Source: Flavobacterium endoglycinae (lineage in GTDB: Bacteria > Bacteroidota > Bacteroidia > Flavobacteriales > Flavobacteriaceae). Taken from it: a stretch of DNA of 64,000 nt. The DNA lies in NCBI RefSeq assembly GCF_017352115.1, contig NZ_CP071448.1, positions 3,309,001 to 3,373,000 of the forward strand, read 5' to 3'. Both the position numbers and the translations under genes were made by a program. Under the pieces are notes generated by a model. The model worked only from the letters and a program-made list of their open reading frames with translations. It did no database searches and had not been told where the DNA came from. This document shows, piece by piece, positions 16,100 through 23,685 of the stretch (the first letter of the stretch is position 1; each line of letters opens with the position of its first letter).

Positions 16100-16449
16100 T
16101 TTACTGAAAATTTGATTGTTAGAATAACATACGGACGATCTGTTTCGGTTTTCAAATTCGAATGCGATTTGATAAGTTTCTGATTGATATAATATTCAAT
16201 AGTAATAGTATCTTCCTGCGGAATTGGATTGGCAATGTCTGAAACCACAAAGGTCTTTTCTGATATAAGAGATTGTATTTTTCCTAAGGAAGCTTTGCCT
16301 GAATTTGCAATTTCCGGATCATTGTCTCCGGGTACATTGATTACAGTGTGTCCGATGTTGCCATCAGAAATAAATTTTACTTCAAACTCAATGTCTTCGT
16401 CTGATTGACCAGTGTAAGTCAGTTTTTCGTAGCGGTAAATTTTTCTCAT
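16096..16449 (-). CDS. Hypothetical protein (117 aa), coupled to the barrel gene
   Basis: It has no signal peptide, no transmembrane segment and no Cys. The content is beta-rich: MRKIYRYEKLTYTG at the start and ILTIKFSVK at the end. It is first in a two-gene operon, overlapping the next start by 4 nt (ATGA). The tight coupling to a predicted outer-membrane protein hints at a shared role, but I recognise no family. Confidence 0.6.
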   Translation of the reverse strand: MRKIYRYEKLTYTGQSDEDIEFEVKFISDGNIGHTVINVPGDNDPEIANSGKASLGKIQSLISEKTFVVSDIANPIPQEDTITIEYYINQKLIKSHSNLKTETDRPYVILTIKFSVK

Positions 16450-16607
16450 GATGTTCTTGATTTGATTGGGGAATTGGTTGTATAAAGATATTTACTTTTT
16501 TATAAAAAATATAATGTTAAAATTATAGAAGAGTTTCAATTAAAAAGTACGTATAAATACTCGTTTTTTTATGGCTAATTAAAATTAATGTTGATGTTAT
16601 GGAATAC

Positions 16608-16642
16608 AAAAAAAGCCCGCAGATATTAATCTGCGGGCTTTT
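16608..16642 (-). terminator. Terminator of htpG
   Basis: Perfect 14-bp stem AAAAGCCCGCAGAT / ATCTGCGGGCTTTT, 22 nt downstream of the htpG stop on the minus strand. Confidence 0.93.
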
Positions 16643-16663
16643 AAGATGAATATATCAAAAACC

Positions 16664-18547
16664 TTATTTTATCATTTCGAAACTTCTTTTAACAAATGCA
16701 GTCAAGGCTTCACCTTTTAAAAGGTTTTGTGACAGCTTCGCTAAATCTAAAGCCTGTTTTACTAAATGCTCTTGATGAGTTTTGTCTTCTGTATTTAAAA
16801 TACTTGAAGCCAAATCAGAATTTGTATTTACAACCAGGTTATACATTTCTGGCATATTACCCATTCCGAACATTCCGCCTCCACCAGTCTGGCTCATTTC
16901 TTTCATTCTTCGCATAAATTCTGGCTGCGTAATAATGAATGGCGCTGCCTGCGAATCCATAGCTTCCAATTGAACACTGTATGCTTTTGGAATATAAGCC
17001 TCTAAAGAAGTTTTTAAAGCTGCTTTTTCGTCATCAGATAATTTAGAAATTGTATTTTCTTCTTTTTTAATCAAATTATCGATGTGGTCTGAATCGACAC
17101 GAACAAAAGTTAATCCGCTGTTATCGTTTTCGATTTTCTGAATCAAGTGTGAAATAATCGGAGAATCTAAAAGCAATACTTCATATCCTTTGTCTTTTGC
17201 TGCCTGAATATAAGAGTGCTGTGCATCTTTATTTCCAGCATATAGAATTACTAATTTGCCATCCTTATCTGTTTGGTTTTCTTTTAGTTTTTCTTTTAAT
17301 TCGTCTAAAGTAAAGTAAGTATAGTCAACCGTTGGGTATAAAACAAACGCACCTGCTTTTTCGTAGAATTTCTCTTCAGAAAGCATTCCATACTCTAAAA
17401 CGATTTTAATGTCGTTCCATTTTGCTTCAAAATCAGCACGGTTCTCGTTGAATAATGCTTTTAATTTATCAGCTACTTTACGAGTAATGTAGTTTGAAAT
17501 TTTCTTAACAGCACCATCCGCTTGTAAACCAGAACGAGAAACATTTAACGGAATGTCTGGTGAATCAATAACACCTTTTAACATTGTCAAGAATTCAGGT
17601 ACAATTCCTTCTACGTTATCTGTAACGTAAACTTGGTTTTGGTACAACTGAATTTTGTCTTTCTGAATCTGCATATCTGTACCCAGTTTAGGGAAGTACA
17701 AAATACCAGTTAAGTTGAATGGATAATCAACATTTAAGTGAATGTGGAATAAAGGCTCTTCGAACTGCATTGGATACAATTCTCTGTAGAAGCTTTTATA
17801 ATCTTCATCAGATAATTCAGAAGGTTGTTTAGTCCAAGCAGGATTTGGGTTATTAATGATGTTGTCAGTTTCAACAGTTTCGTTAACGTAATCTTCTGGT
17901 GCATCTTCTGGTTTTGGAAGTGTTTCAGTTCTGGTTCCAAATTTAATTGGAATAGGCATAAATTTGTTGTACTTATTCAATAAACCACTGATTTTAGAAT
18001 CATCTAAAAATTCAAGAGAATCTTCGGCAATGTGAAGGATGATTTCTGTACCACGTGAAGTTTTGTCAGCAGGCTCTAAAGTGAACTCAGGGCTTCCGTC
18101 GCATGTCCAATGCGCAGCCGGTTCATCTTTATATGATTTGGTAATGATTTCAACTTTTTCAGCTACCATAAAAGCAGAGTAGAAACCAAGACCAAAATGT
18201 CCGATAATTCCAGAATCTTTTGCAGAATCTTTGTATTTATCTAAAAATTCTTCAGCTCCAGAAAAAGCAACCTGATTGATGTATTTTTCAACTTCATCAG
18301 CAGTCATACCGATACCTTGGTCAATAATGTGGATTTTTTTGCCTTCTTTGTCCACTTTAACCTCAATAATTGGATTTCCGTATTCTACTTTAGCTTCGCC
18401 AATGCTAATAAGATGTTTTAATTTTAAAGTAGCATCGGTTCCATTAGAAACAAGCTCTCTCAAGAAAATTTCGTGATCGCTGTATAAGAACTTTTTGATT
18501 AAAGGAAAAATGTTTTCTACTGAAACATTAATTTTACCTGTTGCCAT
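16664..18547 (-). CDS. htpG: Molecular chaperone HtpG (bacterial Hsp90)
   Basis: ATP-dependent cytosolic chaperone of 627 aa, full length. The N-terminal GHKL ATPase shows FLRELVSNGTDATLKLKHL, DQGIGMTADEV (nucleotide-binding Asp/Gly) and GHFGLGFYSAFMV (ATP lid). The middle domain contains the conserved GVIDSPDIPLNVSRSGLQ. The C-terminal dimerisation region follows, with a Gly-rich GGGGMFGMGN stretch before it. Monocistronic with a strong terminator. No CIRCE element or clear TAnnTTTG promoter was found upstream. Confidence 0.97.
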   Translation of the reverse strand: MATGKINVSVENIFPLIKKFLYSDHEIFLRELVSNGTDATLKLKHLISIGEAKVEYGNPIIEVKVDKEGKKIHIIDQGIGMTADEVEKYINQVAFSGAEEFLDKYKDSAKDSGIIGHFGLGFYSAFMVAEKVEIITKSYKDEPAAHWTCDGSPEFTLEPADKTSRGTEIILHIAEDSLEFLDDSKISGLLNKYNKFMPIPIKFGTRTETLPKPEDAPEDYVNETVETDNIINNPNPAWTKQPSELSDEDYKSFYRELYPMQFEEPLFHIHLNVDYPFNLTGILYFPKLGTDMQIQKDKIQLYQNQVYVTDNVEGIVPEFLTMLKGVIDSPDIPLNVSRSGLQADGAVKKISNYITRKVADKLKALFNENRADFEAKWNDIKIVLEYGMLSEEKFYEKAGAFVLYPTVDYTYFTLDELKEKLKENQTDKDGKLVILYAGNKDAQHSYIQAAKDKGYEVLLLDSPIISHLIQKIENDNSGLTFVRVDSDHIDNLIKKEENTISKLSDDEKAALKTSLEAYIPKAYSVQLEAMDSQAAPFIITQPEFMRRMKEMSQTGGGGMFGMGNMPEMYNLVVNTNSDLASSILNTEDKTHQEHLVKQALDLAKLSQNLLKGEALTAFVKRSFEMIK

Positions 18548-18688
18548 ATTTTTTAATTTTTATTTAATGTGATGATTTTCATTTATTCAAATAAAATACC
18601 AATTGTAATTTGGGTGACAAAATGTCGGAAATGTTAATTTTGAAAGAAAATAAATAGATTCTAAAACGAAAAATATCTGAACGAATCG

Positions 18689-18696
18689 TATATTTG
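18689..18696 (+). promoter_or_regulatory. Promoter -7 element TATATTTG for the lipocalin-like gene
   Basis: Consensus match about 53 nt before the ATG at 18749, in the gap divergent from htpG. Confidence 0.55.
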
Positions 18697-18748
18697 TGGT
18701 ACAATAATTGTTAAAAAGGCAAGTATTAATCTAAAAAAATTGTACAAA

Positions 18749-19246
18749 ATGAAGAAGAGTATTTTTATATGCATGATTGCCGCTATGTTTTTTGCGTGTA
18801 AATCAGCTTCGTCGACAGCTTCAACAGAACCAACGCTTTCTAAAAAACTTGACAGACCTACACAAGTAGCGATTAAAGGGAATTGGGTGCTAACTAATGT
18901 ATCTTATGCAGGTTCTGATTATATTAAGGTAAACTCATTTGACCTTGCAGATTCTAAATGTTTAATAGGTAGTTCATGGAATTTTATTTCAAATAATAAT
19001 AAAGGATCTATGACTTTAAACGCTCCTAGTTGTACAGCATTCTCTTCTCCAATTGTTTGGAGTATTAACAACCAAGGTTTGTTTGTACTTAAAATTCTTG
19101 ATGCAGGTGAAAAAGCTAAAAAAGTAAGAGAAGGATACCTTCTTAAAGTTGCCGGTTTAACTGATAATTCTTTTCAGTTAATTGATAATATCAATGTAGG
19201 CGGACAGGTAAAAGATGTTACTTACCAATTTCAAAGAGCTAATTAA
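18749..19246 (+). CDS. Lipocalin-like lipoprotein (165 aa)
   Basis: I set the start at the ATG at 18749 because the longer frame would need a TTG at 18740. The product has lipobox Cys17 (MKKSIFICMIAAMFFAC). The mature part begins with the lipocalin-type IKGNWVLTNVSY, then beta strands and one Cys pair (SKCLIGS, APSCTAFS). It ends in VTYQFQRAN. It lies 23 nt before the OmpA gene and is likely cotranscribed with it as an envelope pair. Lipocalin assignment is by pattern only. Confidence 0.75.
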   Translation: MKKSIFICMIAAMFFACKSASSTASTEPTLSKKLDRPTQVAIKGNWVLTNVSYAGSDYIKVNSFDLADSKCLIGSSWNFISNNNKGSMTLNAPSCTAFSSPIVWSINNQGLFVLKILDAGEKAKKVREGYLLKVAGLTDNSFQLIDNINVGGQVKDVTYQFQRAN

Positions 19247-19269
19247 AAAGAGCTAATTAATATTTAAAA

Positions 19270-19974
19270 ATGATAAAGATGAAAAAGATAACAGTTTTAG
19301 GTTTAAGCAGCTTACTAGTATTAGTTAGTTTATTTGCAAGTTGTGATTCAGTAAAAAATGCAAACAATACACAAAAAGGAGCCGGAATTGGTGCTGTAGC
19401 AGGTGGTGTTATTGGCGCTGTTTTAGGTAATAACTTAGGAAAAGGCGGAAACGCTGCCTTAGGAGCTGCAATTGGAGCTGCTGTAGGTGGTGGTACAGGA
19501 GCCCTTATTGGAAACAAAATGGATAAACAAGCCCGTGAAATCGATCAGGCTTTACCAGGTGCTTCTGTAGAAAGAGTTGGAGAAGGAATCCACTTAACTT
19601 TAAATGAAAATTCAGTACGTTTTGATACTAATAAATCAACACTTACTCCTCAAGCAAAAGCAAACTTAGACAAATTAGTTCCTGTATTTAACGAATATGG
19701 AGAAACTAATATTGAAATTTTCGGTTATACTGATAACACAGGAAAACCAGAGTACAACTTAACACTTTCAGGACAAAGAGCTGCATCTGTGCAAGCTTAT
19801 TTAGTATCTAAAGGATTAAAATCTAGCCGTTTCAAAACTTCAGGTTTAGGAATCGCTGATCCAATCGCTACAAACGATACTCCAGAAGGAAGAGCTCAAA
19901 ACCGTCGTGTTGAATTTGCAATTACTGCAAACGACAAAATGGTAAATGATGCTAAAGCAGAAGCTGGAAAATAG
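19270..19974 (+). CDS. OmpA-family lipoprotein with glycine-zipper domain
   Basis: Envelope protein linking the outer membrane to peptidoglycan. The signal ends in LFASC (Cys25 from this start; an ATG at 19279 is an equally good start). A glycine-zipper segment spans residues about 35-80 (GAGIGAVAGGVIGAVLG, AALGAAIGAAVGGG). The OmpA C-terminal domain occupies residues 105-220, with FDTNKSTLT, GYTDNTG, the LSGQRAASVQAYL helix and AQNRRVEF, which hold the diaminopimelate-binding Asp and Arg. Likely cotranscribed with the lipocalin-like gene. Confidence 0.9.
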   Translation: MIKMKKITVLGLSSLLVLVSLFASCDSVKNANNTQKGAGIGAVAGGVIGAVLGNNLGKGGNAALGAAIGAAVGGGTGALIGNKMDKQAREIDQALPGASVERVGEGIHLTLNENSVRFDTNKSTLTPQAKANLDKLVPVFNEYGETNIEIFGYTDNTGKPEYNLTLSGQRAASVQAYLVSKGLKSSRFKTSGLGIADPIATNDTPEGRAQNRRVEFAITANDKMVNDAKAEAGK

Positions 19975-19996
19975 GTTTCTAATAAAATAAAATAAT

Positions 19997-20032
19997 AAAA
20001 AAGCTGTTTCAATTATGAAGCAGCTTTTTTTT
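19997..20032 (+). terminator. Terminator after the OmpA-family gene
   Basis: AAAAAAGCTGTTTC pairs (one G-U) with GAAGCAGCTTTTTT across a 6-nt loop, followed by T. Confidence 0.85.
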
Positions 20033-20077
20033 GACTTTAGAAATAACATTGTAAATTTGACATTTCAAATACAACTC

Positions 20078-21028
20078 ATGCTTGACATTCAAAATATATC
20101 TTTTTCATATACAGATACACCTGTTATAAAAAACATTTCATTTACCATTAATAAAGGTGATAATATTGCCATTATTGGAGAAAGCGGATGCGGGAAAAGT
20201 ACACTGCTTAAACTGATTTATGGTTTGTTTGATTTAGACGAAGGAAAGATTTTTTACGACAATAAACCTGTACTGGGACCAAAATTTAATTTGATTCCCG
20301 GAATGCCCTATATGAAATACTTGGCACAGGATTTTGACTTGTCTCCATACGAAACAGTGGCAGAAAATGTAGGTAAGTTTCTTTCGAATGGTTTTGCAAA
20401 CATGAAAAAACTTCGTGTTCAGGAATTGTTGGAGATGGTTGAAATGGAGCAATTCTCAAATGTAAAAGCTAAATTTTTGAGTGGAGGACAACAGCAAAGA
20501 GTAGCTTTGGTAAGAGTTTTGGCATTGGAACCAGAAGTAATTTTACTTGATGAACCTTTCAGCCAGATCGATGCTTTTCGTAAAAATGCTTTACGTCGAA
20601 ATCTATTCCGTTATTTAAAACAAAAAGGAATTACCTGTATCATTGCGACGCATGATAGCACAGACGCTTTGTCATTTGCAGATGAAGCTATAGTAATGCG
20701 ACACGGAGAAATTATTGTAAAAGATAATCCAACCAAAATATACGAAGACCCTCAGATTAAATATGTAGCTTCTTTATTTGGTGAAATAAACGAAGTTCCT
20801 ACACATTTGTTGGTTCCGTATGAAGATCAAACCCATAAAACATTAGTATATCCACATCAATTTAAAATGGTTGCCGAATCTAATCTTCCGGTAAAAATCA
20901 GAAGAACGTATTTTAGAGGAAGCCATTATTTAGTAGAAACCGTTTACAAAAGACAATTAATCTTTTTTGAAAGTGAAATAGATCTTCCTTTAGAACAGGA
21001 AATATTCTTAGGTCTTAATTACTTATAA
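20078..21028 (+). CDS. ABC transporter ATP-binding protein (316 aa, PotA/FbpC-like)
   Basis: I chose the ATG at 20078 (MLDIQNISFSY) because the longer frame starts inside the preceding terminator. Walker A GESGCGKS is at residues 34-41, the Q-loop is LAQDFDLSPYETV, the signature LSGGQQQRVALVRVLA, Walker B VILLDEP, and the H-loop ATHDS. The tail after residue about 235 looks like the regulatory/TOBE region of iron, polyamine or molybdate importers. No permease or binding protein is adjacent, so the partner and substrate are unknown. Confidence 0.88.
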   Translation: MLDIQNISFSYTDTPVIKNISFTINKGDNIAIIGESGCGKSTLLKLIYGLFDLDEGKIFYDNKPVLGPKFNLIPGMPYMKYLAQDFDLSPYETVAENVGKFLSNGFANMKKLRVQELLEMVEMEQFSNVKAKFLSGGQQQRVALVRVLALEPEVILLDEPFSQIDAFRKNALRRNLFRYLKQKGITCIIATHDSTDALSFADEAIVMRHGEIIVKDNPTKIYEDPQIKYVASLFGEINEVPTHLLVPYEDQTHKTLVYPHQFKMVAESNLPVKIRRTYFRGSHYLVETVYKRQLIFFESEIDLPLEQEIFLGLNYL

Positions 21029-21052
21029 AATTAGAGAATGACAATCCATATA

Positions 21053-21090
21053 AAACCCGGCAAATTTTAGAATCTGTCGGGTTTGTTTTT
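21053..21090 (+). terminator. Terminator after the ABC ATPase gene
   Basis: AAACCCGGCA pairs with TGTCGGGTTT (one G-U), followed by a T-rich run. Confidence 0.8.
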
Positions 21091-21228
21091 TAAGTTTCTT
21101 CAGAAAATCAAGCTGAAAACTGGTTTTTCTAAAATCAAATGATTTTAAATAGTCTTATAATTAAAGTATATTAAATTGATAATTACGAAAAAAAGAGTAA
21201 TTTGTACTCTAATATTTTAAAGTATACT

Positions 21229-21237
21229 TAAATTTGC
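21229..21237 (+). promoter_or_regulatory. Promoter -7 element TAAATTTGC for fabH
   Basis: Consensus -7 match 32 nt before the fabH ATG, in a 240-bp gap with its own terminator behind it. Confidence 0.6.
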
Positions 21238-21268
21238 ATTCTAAATTTTTAATAAATAAAAGTACATT

Positions 21269-22276
21269 ATGTATCATTCAAAAATAGCAGGCTTAGGATA
21301 TTATGTTCCTTCAAATGTTGTGACAAACGATGATTTGTCCAAGATTATGGATACCAATGATGAATGGATCCAAGAAAGAACAGGGATTCAAGAAAGAAGA
21401 CATATTATTCGAGGCGAAGATACCACTACTTCAATGGGAGTGAAAGCAGCTAAAATTGCAATCGAACGTTCTGGCGTAGCCAAAGAAGATATTGATTTTG
21501 TAGTTTTTGCTACATTAAGCCCAGATTACTATTTTCCTGGACCGGGAGTTTTGGTACAGCGTGATTTAGGATTAAAAACAGTAGGTGCATTAGACGTAAG
21601 AAACCAGTGTTCGGGGTTTGTGTATGCCATTTCTGTTGCCGATCAATATATTAAAACCGGAATGTATAAAAATATTTTGGTTATTGGTTCTGAAGTTCAT
21701 TCAACTGGATTGGATATGACAACACGCGGACGCGGCGTTTCTGTAATTTTCGGAGATGGGGCGGGAGCAGCAGTTCTTAGCCGAGAAGAAGATTTAACAA
21801 AAGGAATTTTGTCTACACACTTACATTCTGAAGGACTGCATGCAGAAGAATTAGCATTACAGGCGCCGGGAATGGGAGCGCGCTGGGTAACAGACATTAT
21901 TGCAGATAATGATCCGAATGACGAAAGTTACTATCCTTACATGAACGGACAATTTGTATTTAAAAATGCAGTAGTACGTTTTGCAGAAGTTATTAATGAA
22001 GGTCTGGAAGCAAACGGACTTCAGGTTTCGGATATTGATATGCTGATTCCGCATCAGGCTAATTTGAGAATCTCTCAATTCATTCAGAATAAATTTAAAC
22101 TGACAGACGATCAAGTGCACAATAATATTCAAAAATACGGAAACACAACAGCCGCTTCTATTCCAATTGCTTTAACTGAAGCTTGGGAAGAAGGTAAAAT
22201 CAAATCTGGAGATACAGTTGTTCTGGCAGCTTTCGGAAGTGGATTTACATGGGCCAGTGCAATCATCAAATGGTAA
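21269..22276 (+). CDS. fabH: 3-oxoacyl-ACP synthase III (KAS III)
   Basis: Condenses acetyl-CoA or a branched acyl-CoA with malonyl-ACP to start fatty acid synthesis. The 335-aa protein has the triad: Cys about 114 in NQCSGFVYA, His about 262 in IPHQANLR, and Asn about 292 in KYGNTTAAS. DEWIQERTGIQERR is the KAS III N-terminal signature. In Flavobacteria these enzymes favour branched (iso) primers. It is monocistronic and unlinked to other fab genes, so a secondary KAS III paralogue is possible. Confidence 0.93.
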   Translation: MYHSKIAGLGYYVPSNVVTNDDLSKIMDTNDEWIQERTGIQERRHIIRGEDTTTSMGVKAAKIAIERSGVAKEDIDFVVFATLSPDYYFPGPGVLVQRDLGLKTVGALDVRNQCSGFVYAISVADQYIKTGMYKNILVIGSEVHSTGLDMTTRGRGVSVIFGDGAGAAVLSREEDLTKGILSTHLHSEGLHAEELALQAPGMGARWVTDIIADNDPNDESYYPYMNGQFVFKNAVVRFAEVINEGLEANGLQVSDIDMLIPHQANLRISQFIQNKFKLTDDQVHNNIQKYGNTTAASIPIALTEAWEEGKIKSGDTVVLAAFGSGFTWASAIIKW

Positions 22277-22302
22277 ATTAATTCATCTTACATTACATAT
22301 TG

Positions 22303-22330
22303 ACCTGCTTCATTTGAAGCAGGTTTTTTT
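22303..22330 (+). terminator. Terminator of fabH
   Basis: Perfect 10-bp stem ACCTGCTTCA / TGAAGCAGGT, 2-nt nominal loop, followed by T-run. Confidence 0.88.
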
Positions 22331-22342
22331 ATATCCCCTTTT

Positions 22343-22445
22343 GTCAGGCTGAGCGAAGTCGAAGCCCACGTTTCTATTGTTGTGCTCTTCGACTTCGCTA
22401 AGGAAACATAAATTTAGTTTGTCAGGCTGAGCGAAGTCGAAGCCC
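22343..22445. repeat. Cluster of three REP-like repeats with core GAGCGAAGTCGAAG
   Basis: Two forward copies (22343-22367 and 22421-22445) begin GTCAGGCTGAGCGAAG. An inverted partial copy lies between them at about 22387-22403. Paired, they can fold back on each other. Another inverted copy lies at 22857-22881, beyond the GIY-YIG gene. Confidence 0.85.
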
Positions 22446-22522
22446 TTCAGTTGTTACGGTTCTCTCTTTTTTTTGAATTAATTTTCTTACTTTTAATTTG
22501 GGATTAAAAAGTTTCGAAAATT

Positions 22523-22846
22523 ATGAAGAGATATTATGTATATATTTTGAAATGTTCAGATGGAAGTTATTACACAGGAATGACAAATGATATAAACAGA
22601 AGATTAAATGAACATAATTATGGTTTAAATAAAGAAAGCTATACTTATAATAAAAGACCTCTTGAATTGGTTTTTTGTACAGAGTTTAATGATGTGATTC
22701 AGGCCATTAAATTTGAAAAGCAAGTAAAAGGCTGGAGTAGAAAAAAGAAAGAAGCAATAATAAGTGATAAGTGGGATGATCTTAAAGAATTTTCAGAATG
22801 TTTAAATAAAACAAGTCATAAAAATTTTTATAAAAAGAACCTTTAG
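22523..22846 (+). CDS. GIY-YIG nuclease superfamily protein (107 aa)
   Basis: Small cytosolic protein of the UPF0213/YhbQ-like group. The GIY-YIG core is in YVYILKCSDGSYYTGMTND (residues 5-23), followed by the catalytic-type Arg in INRRLNEH and a Glu in FEKQVKGWSRKKK. No DNA-binding domain beyond the lysine-rich C-terminal helix is visible. The gene sits between REP-like repeats, with two direct copies on its left and an inverted copy starting 10 nt after its stop. Endonuclease activity is probable from the fold, but the substrate is unknown. Confidence 0.88.
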   Translation: MKRYYVYILKCSDGSYYTGMTNDINRRLNEHNYGLNKESYTYNKRPLELVFCTEFNDVIQAIKFEKQVKGWSRKKKEAIISDKWDDLKEFSECLNKTSHKNFYKKNL

Positions 22847-22856
22847 TAGTAAATTA

Positions 22857-22881
22857 GCCTTCGACTTCGCTCAGGATGACA
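22857..22881. repeat. Inverted REP-like repeat after the GIY-YIG gene
   Basis: Carries CTTCGACTTCGCTCAG, the reverse complement of the repeats at 22343-22445, with small differences. It starts 10 nt after the nuclease stop codon. Confidence 0.85.
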
Positions 22882-22914
22882 CTTGAGTAAAAAGATCTTT
22901 TTATATTAAAAAAA

Positions 22915-23586
22915 ATGAAAAAAAATCAATTAGAAATAGCCTGTTTTAATTATGAGTCTGCTATAATCGCTCAACAGAGTGGTGCTCACAGAATCGAGCT
23001 GTGCGAGAATATGAATCTGGGCGGTACTACACCTAATTCTATTTTGGTAGTAAAAGTCCGCGAAAGCTTACATATAAAAATGCATGTCATTATTAGACCA
23101 CGCGGTGGTGATTTTGTGTATTCAGATGAAGAACTGATAGAAATGAAACAAGATATCAAGCAGTACAAAAAACTAGGTGTTGATGGTTTTGTTTTTGGAA
23201 TTTTGAAAGATAACGGGAAAGTTAATAAAAAACAAAATAAAGAATTGGTGCATTTGGCGCATCCGCTTCCTTGTACATTTCACCGTGCTTTTGATGTAGT
23301 TAAGAATCCAGAGAAATCTCTCGAAGATATTATCGAATGTGGTTTTAAAACCATTCTCACTTCAGGTCAGGGAATTAATGTCACCGAAGGAATCTGGGCG
23401 CTCGAAAGACTTCAGGAATTAGCAGGAGATCGAATTCAAATTATGCCCGGCGGCGGTTTGAGATCTTCGAATATAAAACTGCTTCAAGAAAAACTCGATT
23501 ATACGTTTTACCATTCTTCGGCCATTACAGATAATACCGAAATGGCAAATCCAGAAGAAATAAAAGAGCTCCTAAATTTTTTATAG
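22915..23586 (+). CDS. cutC: CutC-family protein
   Basis: A 223-aa TIM-barrel protein. Family signatures are IACFNYESAIIAQQSGAHRIELCENM at the N-terminus (key residues E, GA-RIELC), MHVIIRPRGGDFVYSDEE, GVDGFVFG, FHRAFDV and IMPGGGLRSSN. CutC was named for copper homeostasis in E. coli, a role later doubted. The enzymatic function remains uncertain. It is monocistronic and ends in a strong terminator convergent with the TonB receptor. Confidence 0.92.
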   Translation: MKKNQLEIACFNYESAIIAQQSGAHRIELCENMNLGGTTPNSILVVKVRESLHIKMHVIIRPRGGDFVYSDEELIEMKQDIKQYKKLGVDGFVFGILKDNGKVNKKQNKELVHLAHPLPCTFHRAFDVVKNPEKSLEDIIECGFKTILTSGQGINVTEGIWALERLQELAGDRIQIMPGGGLRSSNIKLLQEKLDYTFYHSSAITDNTEMANPEEIKELLNFL

Positions 23587-23599
23587 TCATACAAAATGT

Positions 23600-23634
23600 A
23601 AAAAGCCTGAAGTTGGCAAACTTCAGGCTTTTTT
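23600..23634. terminator. Bidirectional terminator between cutC and the TonB receptor gene
   Basis: Perfect 15-bp stem AAAAAGCCTGAAGTT / AACTTCAGGCTTTTT with 4-nt loop. The neighbours are convergent. Confidence 0.9.
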
Positions 23635-23685
23635 CTACAAGAACTTTCTTCAAAAATATTAAAATAGTTCTAATAAAAGCGGAGA

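Noticed and set aside
19257..19517. 86-aa proline/alanine-rich frame on the minus strand
   Set aside because: It is the complement of the glycine-zipper coding part of the OmpA-family gene; glycine/alanine codons read backwards as proline/alanine.
22523..22846. GIY-YIG gene as a group I intron homing endonuclease
   Set aside because: No intron or split host gene is visible; it has the short UPF0213-like form.
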